From contig SMSO01000037.1 of the NCBI GenBank assembly GCA_004764695.1, positions 3,842,337 to 3,906,336 on the forward strand: a DNA stretch of 64,000 nt, read 5' to 3'. Made by a program: the position numbers and the translations under genes. Of this stretch, positions 1-9,680 are shown in pieces. This DNA comes from Schizochytrium sp. TIO01 (lineage: Eukaryota > Sar > Bigyra > Thraustochytrida > Thraustochytriidae). Under the pieces are notes generated by a model. That model ran no database searches. It was given only the letters and a program-made list of their open reading frames with translations, and had not been told where the DNA came from. How positions within the stretch are numbered: position 1 is the stretch's first letter; each line of letters begins with the position of its first letter.

Positions 1-687
1 GGTTGGCATTATGGCGATGTGGAGCGATTATGGCGTACTCGGAAAATCAATTTCATAAGGGCGATGAAGAGGGCTACACTCGGAAAGGTAAGTCACGAGT
101 ATTTGCTGGAATTCTGAAAGTAGCAAGCAGCATCGAAGAGGAGAAGACGCACAAAGCAGCTAGCTAGCTAGCCATTCGGCCGGCTGGGAATTCATTGACG
201 AGCGCAACTTGGATAGGGCACAGAAGCGGGTAAAAGGGACGAGGCTGGCTTGACTGCCTAAGCGGTACTAGTCAAGGCTTGGTCCAATCTAAGGACCGGT
301 GGATTTTGAAAGCTCCAACAGGATCTCGCTTACACTTAGAGATTGATTGTACGCAAGTCCTAAGGACTGATAGGAACTAACCCCAGAGAAAATAACACCT
401 GTGCAATCAAAACTATCCGCAATCACTATTGTGAAGGAAAGTCTGCGATGCACAATAGCGGGCAGCGACTGATTTGGGCTTGATTAAGTCTCAGCAAACT
501 CGCTTGCATTGGCTTGTGCCAACGCATTTAGGTCTGAGAGGACTTGACAGCAGGAGCAGCAGCAGTAGCGGGCACAGCAGGCCCACCAGGTGCAGCTAGC
601 TCACCGTCTGGTGAAAGCCGTCGGCGCAGTCGCTCGCGGCAACAAGGGCAATCCTGGTTTGTGGAACTACATAGAACTTTTGAAATA
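1..687. other. upstream region of the six-helix membrane protein gene
   Basis: No independent gene is recognised. A strong 5' splice-site match (GGAAAG|GTAAGT) begins at base 88. The reading frame of the downstream protein stays open upstream of its first ATG (688) to a TGA at 535-537, starting with a TTG at 544. A spliced leader is therefore possible: joining base 87 to base 541 would fuse an eight-codon ORF (ATG at 64) in frame. That is inference only, and the plain reading is a 5' untranslated leader. Confidence 0.3.
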
Positions 688-1635
688 ATGTCGGCCGCGA
701 ACAGCCCGTCTCAAGCGGAGCTGGACGAGCACAGCGTGCGAACGTTGCGGCTGGGTAGCTTTCGCATGGACGATACTGCCGATACCTACGAAAACATTGA
801 TCTCGACAAAGATGTCTACTCAAGAGATCAACCAGCACAGTCGTTCTCCTCTGCCAGCTCCCTGGGCGCCCCCTCGGTGGAGCCGTCACGATTTGAGCTG
901 GGTGTGACCTCCATCGTGTCTGCGATTTCTTCTTTGGGATTCATGATTGGTTCTTTGGCGCTTTACTTTATGCACAAACAATCAACTGGATTGCCGCTTG
1001 CAGCTGTCGCTGCTATGCAAGGTATCAGCATTGTTTCGTCCTTCGTTGTTGGTATCTGGGCACTCAAATGTGTTGGTTGGACACACATGATTACCGAATC
1101 AGTTGTCTTGGGCCTGACTGCTTCATATGGCCTTGCAGTAGCTATTATAGCTCTTTCCCAGCTAATCGAGCACGTTGACATGGAACAGCCCAAGATGCTT
1201 ACCGGCCTCTCCATTGCCATGACTGTTGTTCAACTCTGGTTCATTTTTCTTACTCAGTACTTTTCTCGCGGATTGCAACAGAACAACTTGGTGCGGCATA
1301 TGTCTGTTCTTGATATTGCGTGCCTTGCGCAGGGTGTCGTGATTGGTCTTTGCTCCTACTTACAGGTTAAAGATTCCGTTCATGGCCGGCCAGACATTAT
1401 TGCAACCTTCATAATTGGTGTCATGGTGTTTTGCTACGCGGGAATCTCCGTTTTCCTCGCAAAGGGCGATGCTCGTCGTGATCGCGCCTCAAGCACAAAC
1501 TCTGACGGCCTCGATACCTTTTCTGGTTCGACTTCTTTGCCCCCGTCACCCAATACCCAAGAGTTTTATGATTTTGACCATAATATGGTTGGTGACCCAT
1601 ATGCGTTTCATGGGTCTGCTTTGGCACGTATGTAA
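688..1635 (+). CDS. six-transmembrane protein, possibly CDF-like without metal ligands
   Basis: The first in-frame ATG is at 688 and gives 315 residues; the ORF is open further upstream but only from a TTG. Residues 1-68 are acidic and Ser-rich with no signal peptide. Six hydrophobic helices follow at about 71-93, 103-127, 137-160, 171-190, 206-226 and 236-256, then a hydrophilic tail. Number, spacing and length of helices resemble cation diffusion facilitators, and helices 2 and 5-6 can be lined up by eye with CDF ones. However, the HxxxD/DxxxD metal-binding residues of that family are not visible (for example Q111 and I115 sit where H and D would be expected). If it is a CDF relative it is probably not a normal zinc carrier. 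The alternative is an unrelated six-helix protein. The last codons overlap a good candidate intron (1628-1682), so the true C terminus may differ. Confidence 0.75.
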   Translation: MSAANSPSQAELDEHSVRTLRLGSFRMDDTADTYENIDLDKDVYSRDQPAQSFSSASSLGAPSVEPSRFELGVTSIVSAISSLGFMIGSLALYFMHKQSTGLPLAAVAAMQGISIVSSFVVGIWALKCVGWTHMITESVVLGLTASYGLAVAIIALSQLIEHVDMEQPKMLTGLSIAMTVVQLWFIFLTQYFSRGLQQNNLVRHMSVLDIACLAQGVVIGLCSYLQVKDSVHGRPDIIATFIIGVMVFCYAGISVFLAKGDARRDRASSTNSDGLDTFSGSTSLPPSPNTQEFYDFDHNMVGDPYAFHGSALARM

Positions 1636-1682
1636 CCTTTCTTCCTCTTAACATTTTTGCTCGCTTGTGAAATTTCCAAAAG
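1628..1682 (+). other. candidate 55-nt intron at the 3' end of the six-helix protein gene
   Basis: The donor is GTATGT at 1628. A branch-like CTTAAC lies about 1646-1651, followed by a T-rich stretch, and the acceptor TTCCAAAAG ends at 1682. Splicing would remove the TAA at 1633-1635 and extend the protein by a His/Gln-rich tail to a TGA ending at 1756. The unspliced reading ends after Ala-Arg-Met. The splice signals are seen directly; their use is inferred. Confidence 0.4.
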
Positions 1683-1756
1683 ATCAACCTCATCGGCACC
1701 AGCAAGAAGCAGATCATCATCAAAGGATGGCGATGTTCAATTTACTTACCGTATGA

Positions 1757-3018
1757 TACAAAAGCTTCTATTCGTAGAACCTGTTTCCTCTTTGCATAAT
1801 ATTCAAAATTATCTTTTTCTTCTCTAGCTAACTAGTATTCATAAAAAGCAAATCTGTTTTATCCACTCCACTTATTTTGAAGCATAGCTCCTTTGTACAT
1901 CTAACATTCTTTTGTTCTGCAGCTAAATGACAAGCTTTAACTAAAGCACAAAGTCTGCCTGCAGGGGGCATCACGAGAACGGAAAATCACCTGCACTGTG
2001 ACCTTTCGTTAATGAATGCTTTAACATCGTTTCAGATCATAAGCACAGTTTAGTAAATTCTACCCGCCAATAAATATTACCTGAAAAACTTTTTTACGAT
2101 CGGTTATCGATACGTATCATCCAGGCAAAGAGGCTTGGCTAGCCACAGCTACACAGGCTGAGAGTCAAGAAAGTGGTTTAGGAAGAGCAAAAGAGGGTTG
2201 GGGTTCGTCTGATCAGATTATAGAGAGAGGGTAATGTAAACTAAATGAGGAGTCCTGGATCGCTAGCTTCAGATAGCTCACCAGTTCTGGACACTGCGGA
2301 GAATAGAGAGATGATAGACGACAAGTGTGGAAGAGTGGTCAAAAGAGTGTTGCGGAGTTGTTGTAACTGTTGTAGTTGGTCGCGAATCAAAGTTTTCGTA
2401 CTGTTTGGTACGAGATGGGAAAAAAAGGTATAATAGAAATCATAGCGAGCTAGATTTATCTGCGTTAACGGTGTTTTACTAGTTTCATATCAGAGGACGA
2501 CACGAGACAGAGGGAGACAGACCGACGCACACGATACCTAAAAAAACAACTATTAAATTCAACAGAGAACAACGTGGAGAGAGGTGCCAAAGCCACCTGA
2601 TGCGAGTATATACCAGTTCTTCGCGCGTAAACCTGAACCCAAGTTTAAAGATAGGGTGTCAGGCCTTCTTTGCACAGTTTTAGAGCGCTAACGCTCATAT
2701 GGCAAAAGAAAAAATTATACTGGTACATTTGTTTGCAGGCAACAGGGGAAGTATAGGCTTAAGAGCTGGCCTCTTCCGAGAGAGAAACGATAGATCAGAT
2801 ACAACACAAATAATCGCAGAGCGCACAAAACATCATCATCATCATCATGGACCCGTGGGTATACATAAAATATCCTCGCGCGCATGACATATGGCATGCA
2901 TGCATGCAAGCATGCGCAAGTACTACGGTCAAACGGTCGGTCTTTCCGCATCACACGCTCATGCAAAGCACAATATGGGAGGGCGTAGGGCTGACAGGCA
3001 AGGCAAGGCAGGCAGAGT
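1757..3018. other. intergenic region, no gene recognised
   Basis: The spacer lies between the 3' ends of two convergent genes. It is AT-rich to about 2.2 kb, then mixed, and holds a (CAT)6 run at 2831-2848 and a TGCATGCATGCA-type palindromic stretch near 2890-2915. Short ORFs here have no recognisable domain and look like chance. Confidence 0.5.
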
Positions 3019-3801
3019 TTAGTTCTTCTTGGACTTCTTCTTCTTGGGCTTCTCCTCCTCCTCTTCGTCGCTGGAGGAGTCGGAGTCAGAGGACTCAGCG
3101 GCGTCGCGCTTCTTGGCGGGGGCCTCCTTCTCGTCCTCATCGTCAGAGTCGGAAGACTCCTCGTCCTTGTCGGCTACAGGCTCGCTGGCAGGCTCGTTGT
3201 TGGCCTTCTTGGGCTTGACCTCGTCCTCATCGTCAGAGTCGAAGGAGACGCGCTTGGGGTTCTCCTCCTTCTTGGACTCGTTGCTCTCAGCACCGTCGTG
3301 GGCAAAGCGGCAAGTGTCGCCGAACTTGCAGGAGCCATCACGCTGGAAGGCGAAGCAGGCCTTCTTCTCGCCGCCGAAGCTGCGCTGCTGCTGGGGGCGG
3401 CCGCCGGAGGAGGCACCACCGTGGGAGAACTTGCAGGTGTCGCCGAACTTGCACTGGCCGCGCTGGAAGCTGAAGCAAACCTTCTCGCCGCGGTCGCCGT
3501 AGCCGCCGCGGTCGCCGCGGTCGTTGCCACCGCGGTCGTTGCCGGCAGGGCGGCCCTCAGCCTCGCGCACGGCGATGTTACGGCCGTCGACCTCGTAGCC
3601 GTCGAGGGCCTTCATGGCAGCCTCAGCGGAGGCCTTGTCGGCGTAGCTGACGAAGCCGAATCCGCGGGAGCGGCCGGTGTCGCGCTCGGTACAGAGGCGC
3701 ACATAGCTCGGCTCGCCGTGCTTGGAGAAGATCTCGCGCAGGTTCTGCTCCTCAACAGACCACGGAAGGTTGCGCACGTAAAGCTTGCACTCCTCACCCA
3801 T
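3019..3801 (-). CDS. RNA-binding protein with one RRM and two CCCH zinc fingers
   Basis: This 260-residue protein starts at an ATG at 3801. Residues 6-82 form an RNA-recognition motif, with RNP2 LYVRNL at 7-12 and RNP1 RGFGFVSY at 46-53. An Arg/Gly/Asp-rich linker follows. Then come two CCCH fingers of similar sequence: C109-x7-C117-x5-C123-x3-H127 and C149-x8-C158-x5-C164-x3-H168. The tail from about 187 alternates acidic Ser/Asp/Glu blocks with Lys blocks and ends in a Lys-rich stretch, which suggests nuclear or nucleolar RNA binding and phosphorylation. Almost every codon ends in G or C, unlike the other genes in this window, which suggests very high expression. The upstream leader (3802-4060) is pyrimidine-rich on the + strand. 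Role by family: mRNA or rRNA processing or stability. The exact target is unknown. Confidence 0.9.
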   Translation of the reverse strand: MGEECKLYVRNLPWSVEEQNLREIFSKHGEPSYVRLCTERDTGRSRGFGFVSYADKASAEAAMKALDGYEVDGRNIAVREAEGRPAGNDRGGNDRGDRGGYGDRGEKVCFSFQRGQCKFGDTCKFSHGGASSGGRPQQQRSFGGEKKACFAFQRDGSCKFGDTCRFAHDGAESNESKKEENPKRVSFDSDDEDEVKPKKANNEPASEPVADKDEESSDSDDEDEKEAPAKKRDAAESSDSDSSSDEEEEEKPKKKKSKKN

Positions 3802-5100
3802 TTTGCTTGCTTGGTGTTTGTTTGTTTAACTGATTGACTACGAGAGTGTAGAGTGGCACAAGCCTTGTCTCGTTTCGGTTTTGCTGATATCCGCAAGGTT
3901 TTGCTTTTCCAGGCCCCTCTTCATCTCACGGGACCTCTCATTCTTCAAGTCCAAACCTCTAAACCTCGACCCTCTCCATAACTAAACGCTAGCTAGATCT
4001 CTAGTCCTTTTAAACCTTTTCCTCCCTACTCTCTCTCTCTCTCTCTCTTAAAGTATACTCAGTTTTAGTACAAAAAGAGAAATGACACTCACTGGTGCTG
4101 CGCTTTCTGGCTTGAAGCCGAAAGCTTTCAAGGGAGACCCAAAGCAGAACCCAGCGGAGCCGAGACCAGGACCCAAAAGGGGCTCCAGAAGACCCAGGCG
4201 GCGATCGAATCAGCCGCTCCTTCGACGTAAAATCGACGAAATTGTCGAAGGCCTTCAACACGAACCGGTAGTCTAGGAAGGTACCAGTGGTGACGGCTAA
4301 CATATGTCCCACCGAGTGATTGACTGGTCGCCGTGCAAGCAACCGGTGCTGTGGGCTTGCTGTGGGGAGTTTGTGAGTGTTTAGATGGTCGCCCCTTCTT
4401 CAGTGTGGGCGGTATACGCAACAATAGTTAGCCTAGTAAAAGAGCGCCCCGTCTGTTCGGTGGTACGTTCTTTTCCTGCTAGCAATATGATCAGCATACC
4501 TACTGGTTATTCTACGAGGGCATGAGCGTGGCGAGAGCCAAAAGAACAAAGTGCGGTGTTATAGTTTATCATAGGTAGACCTAGCAGGTTTTTCCATGGC
4601 TCGAGCTCGGGTTCTTGCCAAGAACCCGGCTGAGCAATCCCGAGAAAGTAAATTGGCTGGTGGCTGGATGAGAAGCAGAGTCGGCACGGAAAGGTGGCTG
4701 GCGGAGGCGAGCCGAGGCGCGGCGGGAGAGGCCTGCAGCCACCGAATCGGGCTCCGAATGCGCTGGCCGAGAGGACCCGGCAAGTTAAAGAGGCAAGTCG
4801 CGAGGTCCACCCAAACGCGGCAACCACCCAAACAAAAGGTTCACACGCGAAGTGAGAGCACGAAAGCTGTGAGGGCCGAGCGAAGAACTCCCCGCAGCTG
4901 AAGGGAATAAGAGGGTAATACGGCCCCGCAGATACCTCAAAAACTGATTCCCACAATAACACACAGCCAGCTTCCCGGGCGAGTGAGGAAGTCTCCTCCG
5001 GCCACCAACCATTTGGATCAAAACCAACCCTGCGTAATGAATTGATTGAACTGTGTTAAAAAGCGTTGTGCAGGCCGCGGTGCGGGAGAATAGAAGCAGC
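3802..5100. other. upstream region of the RRM gene with (CT)10 and GC-rich patches
   Basis: This is the presumed promoter and leader of the minus-strand RRM gene. It holds (CT)10 at 4029-4048. Two GC-rich patches (about 4082-4276 and 4596-4901) are open in several frames on both strands, but no product resembles a known family and no frame is clearly preferred. I make no gene call. Confidence 0.45.
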
Positions 5101-8100
5101 TGGAGTAGAAATGTCTTCAGAGTGCTCATACCTTGGAGAGCTGGAATTCGAAGAAACGAAATCTACTGATGCTGGATGGTCGTGGCAATGCTGTGAGAAA
5201 AAAGGAAACTTGTTTTTCTATGCATTTTGTTCTATCTAAGAAGAGTTCATGGTCGGGAGGTGAAGAGATTTGTGTGCCTAACACTGAGGAAATTGCAATG
5301 TGATCACATGCATGCGCGATTGGATAAATTCTCAAGCTTTGAGTGGCTGAACGTTTTGGATACCAGGTTCCCCAGACAGAGATGCTCTGACTAATACATT
5401 CAGCTACAAGTTGATATTGCTCCATTTTATTTGAGAGCCGAGCTTTTCCAATTTCTCTGTTGTCCAATAAATTGAAAAAGATAAATCTATGTCCCAGAAA
5501 TCGATGTACATGTTATTTGAAGAAAAAAATGGTCCCAGAATCTGATGTGTGTGCAAAAAATCGAGTACGTTAATTTATATTGTCTCCTAAAATAGGTTAC
5601 TGATTCTGCTTTGATTTTCAGTATGACAACTCATCAATCCTCAATTCTTGCTTGAGAACCCATTTAAAATTAACTTGAAAGGCATGGACTGGTCATGAAC
5701 TTTGTATGCTATAGACTACATCAACCGTTAAAATTGTTGAGACTTCTTGTTCTAGTTTCGAAGATACACTCTCTTGAATTAGCCTATCAACAGCGAGTTA
5801 CGAAAGTTAAACATTGACCAAACGTAGAAGAAAAGAATGAAGTCGTTCGCTCGAAGATAAGTTTTGTATGTTGCCATTGCATTTTGTGAAATTAAACGGA
5901 GGTGCATTTTTGGAGTCTCCTGTAGTTGAAAGGGTTGGAGATAGCACTAGAAATTCGTGGCGAGTAGCTTCTCAAAAGTACTATGCAAGCAGACGAGTGG
6001 AATCGTTCAAACTCGAGAGAAATCCTGTCAGATGTCTAGGTCTGACGGGTTCTAGGGTATAATGTGAGATTTACATAAAGTCAATTGTTGTTCTGTATCA
6101 TCAAAACATGGGCGTTCACCATGATCCGTAGCAAGCGATTAAGATCCTTTTGTTGTCAAATCAATTAATCAATCAACTTTTTCAAATAAAGGACTCATTG
6201 GCCCAACCATTAATCAAGTACAATTAACCAATCTTAAGCTTAATACAATTTTACAAAAGCCCAAGTCTACATTGCAAATGCATAATCCTCTGTTTCTAAT
6301 TTTCAGTGAACATTGATAAGACAATGTAGTATAGTAAGTTAGCAACTGCATCAAATGTCTGAAATCCCATATTGGGTAAGTGGTTTAAGCTGTTGTCGCC
6401 AAGGTGTCACACTTGTGATCAGCGGACGACGGGTGAATTATATAGAGGAAATGAGAAATTGGTGTAATCGGAAGAAGTTAAGATGTACCATGTTTGGGAA
6501 CAAAGATTGCCCCAAATTTGGGCTAATTCGGAACTTTGAACTACTATACACCAGAAGAAGTTCTGCTTAAAGTAGTTGTTGATACTGAGACGATGCAAAA
6601 CAGTTCCTGGCCTGTGAGAGATGTAGTGCATTACTAAAGCTTCGTGGCACTTATTCATGAACAGCAAAGAACTTAATCTGAAGACGTTCACAGACCAAAG
6701 CCATAATTTTCTGCGGCTTTATTTCATCTATTTCTAATTTATTTTCTACATAAAGCAGCGTGATGAGCCCCAGAAGCACAATTGACGTATAAATTCAAGA
6801 GAGGGCCTAGAAGCACATGATTGAGCGAGCAGATCATAGGGGATCTCCTAGCAAAAGTTAACACAAAGGACTGGGAGTACACCGAATGATCTTGAGGTAG
6901 GCTGCTGTTTATATTATAGAAACGGGAAGAATTGAAACTTCTCTCCCTCCTATATAGTTCATATTGTGGATGTGTTGTTTAGTCACCTACGAGGGTTCAT
7001 CTTAATAACGCATTGTATGCAACTGTCTGAAATACCAAGGCACATATTTAAAACTTCATAACCTGTGTATGCACTCCTCATATTCTTGCCATCCTCCTGA
7101 ATTCGAACCGAAAGGTGATTCCACATAAAATAAATACCTCAAATTATTTCTCCCTCAACTGCTATGCAGAGATGAGACTCTACTGCTATGCAGAGGTGAC
7201 TACGAATTGTGCTCCCAGTTGCAGCAAGCTTGATTTCCCCTTGCCTTCATGAACACAAGCAATCATAGTGTCATTAGTCGGTACTGATCCGTATGCGTTG
7301 GCGACTGCTATTTCTGTTTTTCTGATTTTCTGTTTTTCCGTTTCTTGTTTCCAGAGCATAAAGCTCATCTACACATTGATCTTTTCCGACGACTCTTACT
7401 TTTGAGGAGTTAATATATTGTTTCTTGATAACAGCTATTCATCTATCAGAAACCTTGAAAGGAATACAGTACTGTAGGAATACATTTAGAGCAATATCAA
7501 TGACAGAGTTCTTTGAGTTGTCCCAGTGTGGTTGTTCAAAGAGATTCCCAACGGGTTAAGATGTGAGTCAAGGTGTTCCTACAGTGTAATTTACCTCAAG
7601 ATGTTAAAAAAAAAATTACTCTCTAGTAAAGTTAGTTTCGATATTGTCACCCAATAGGGATTTACATAATCATCTCTCATACATTTAAGTTCCTCCGTTT
7701 GGATTGTTAACATTAAGTCTATCATGTATTCGAAATTAATTTGATATATGTGACTCTAGATCATTTGAAAGTTTACAAAACAAATATGAAGATCTGCATG
7801 TTTTAATAAGGCACTTACGACTGTAGTTCTCGAGAAAAGTGAAACCAATAATTAAATCTTGTCGTACAACATCTTGAACAGCATCGCACATTGGCTTGTG
7901 TAATAGCGTGTACAGAGAGAGATGGCGGTGGTGAAGTGATGTAGTAAGCTTGTTGGTGAAGGTGAAAGAAAAAAAAAAAAGTGATATTTAGGTCATCGAT
8001 GTTCTGGATTCAGGCAGGATGAACGAGTGAAGAGCCTCAGACAAAAGAGCTAGGTTAGGTAAGATATAAGAAACCTAGCTGTGTATATCATGTATTATGT

Positions 8101-9680
8101 ATTACTTCAAGAGACTGTAATGTGGGCTGAGAAAATATTACAAGGTGTTGATCCTGCATTTGTCATTAAACAGAAAACCATGCGAAAGAATAATGGATGC
8201 TTACTATTATCTGGTTTGAGATGGAATACTACATAATCTTTCAATGCTATGAGAGCACTAAATTGGAAATTAACAAAGAGTTCACGGAGCTCTATGTATG
8301 TGTAAGCTAACTTTTTCGCAAAAGGCATCCTAGCTACCAGAAAGATTTTTTAGTTCAATCCCTGTACATAATCTATAGAAGTATGTGTCCCGAAATTGAT
8401 TTGCATCTAACCTGGAAGAAACGTAAATTGTTTTGAGGTGATAAAACATTAACATATAGCAAGACTCAAAATAAATGTTGCGGGACAATTTTACTAAGAA
8501 AATTTTGATTTCACTAATTAGTTTAAAGGTAAAAATTAAGCTAGCAAATACATCAGTATGCTGAAAATCTTCAGAATACGTGTGGTCTCAGAAGGAATCA
8601 TAGAAAACGGTTTTTTTCCCTTTTTCTGTAGCGTCGTTGTATAGTTATAAAGAGGAATCACTCCTTCTTTTTCTTCAAGATCGTTCTTCGCATTTCTCAG
8701 AGTTTAAGCCGATGGGTAAAGGAGCTCTCGAATATTTATGTTAGTCCCTTCTTCAGCCATCCTCACTAAAGAAAAAGTAAAGTGAGAATTCTATTGAAAA
8801 AGAGATGTTAATTTTTGAAGTTGAATTTGGCAGTTTATTGAGTGAAGACACACGTTTATAACTTTCCTAAAACCAAGTCGGGATCAGACTGTGACGCACA
8901 ATCTTAGATTAGAGTAACGACTTTAGATTCAGCGAAAGCTAGCAAAACACAAGAGAACGGCGACTATGCTGATAGAGTAGTAGAGTAGTATAGTATGGTA
9001 CAGGGGCCGTGAATAGATAGTGTAAGCAAACACTCAAAGTGAGTTCGTTGTAGGCTATGCTGACCAAGTCGATTTGATGTGGTAGGGCGTGAAGTTGATC
9101 GCAAACTCCATTTTACGTATGACATCGATCACCTTTCGAGAGCCATTGAATACGTAAAAAGTGTTTGAAAAGAGGAAATATTTGAAAAGAGCGGACGTTT
9201 GTGACTTCCATTTTTTATTCCAAAGTTGCAAATACAAAAAGGATATTTTCCCTCATAGACCGTAATCAAATAAGTGCTTGTAGTTTTTGATTCAAAAAAG
9301 GTATTTAAAAGGTTGTGTTTTCGTGACTACACCAAAACATTGAAAGAGGAAGATATAGAAAAATAAAAATACTCCACGCTACGCTATGCTATATAATAAA
9401 ACATATTTATTTGCCTGCCAGAGGTTCCCAATTTTTATCCATACTATAGTTTGTTGCCATCGTGTGAAGCCTCAATAAAACTTCGCCAAGGTCTACAAGC
9501 TCACCTTCATCCACTTCTTTCCTTCATTTAACACATACAACTGCTTTCGAATCATTGTAAGAAGGTGCAAAATTGACATGGGTGATGACCTACCTCCTAG
9601 AGTAATCGGTAGTCGGTGAATTCTTTTAAAAACAAATTCCCTCCTCTTCCTTTCTTAACATTGCAGTGAATCTCGACTTC
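5101..9680. other. AT-rich gene-free spacer
   Basis: The region is visibly AT-rich with stops in all frames. The longest ORFs are under 115 codons and none has a recognisable domain. One 73-codon minus-strand ORF (8107-8328) begins with an ATG but matches nothing I know. I see no long repeats, terminal inverted repeats or transposase-like stretches. Confidence 0.5.

Noticed and set aside
2831-2848. (CAT)6 giving a polyhistidine run in a short ORF
   Set aside because: It is a trinucleotide repeat in a 62-codon ORF with no other support; there is no vector sequence nearby.
4082-4276. 64-codon Arg/Pro-rich + ORF, with longer minus ORFs opposite
   Set aside because: No frame is preferred, no domain is seen, and it lies in the upstream region of the RRM gene.
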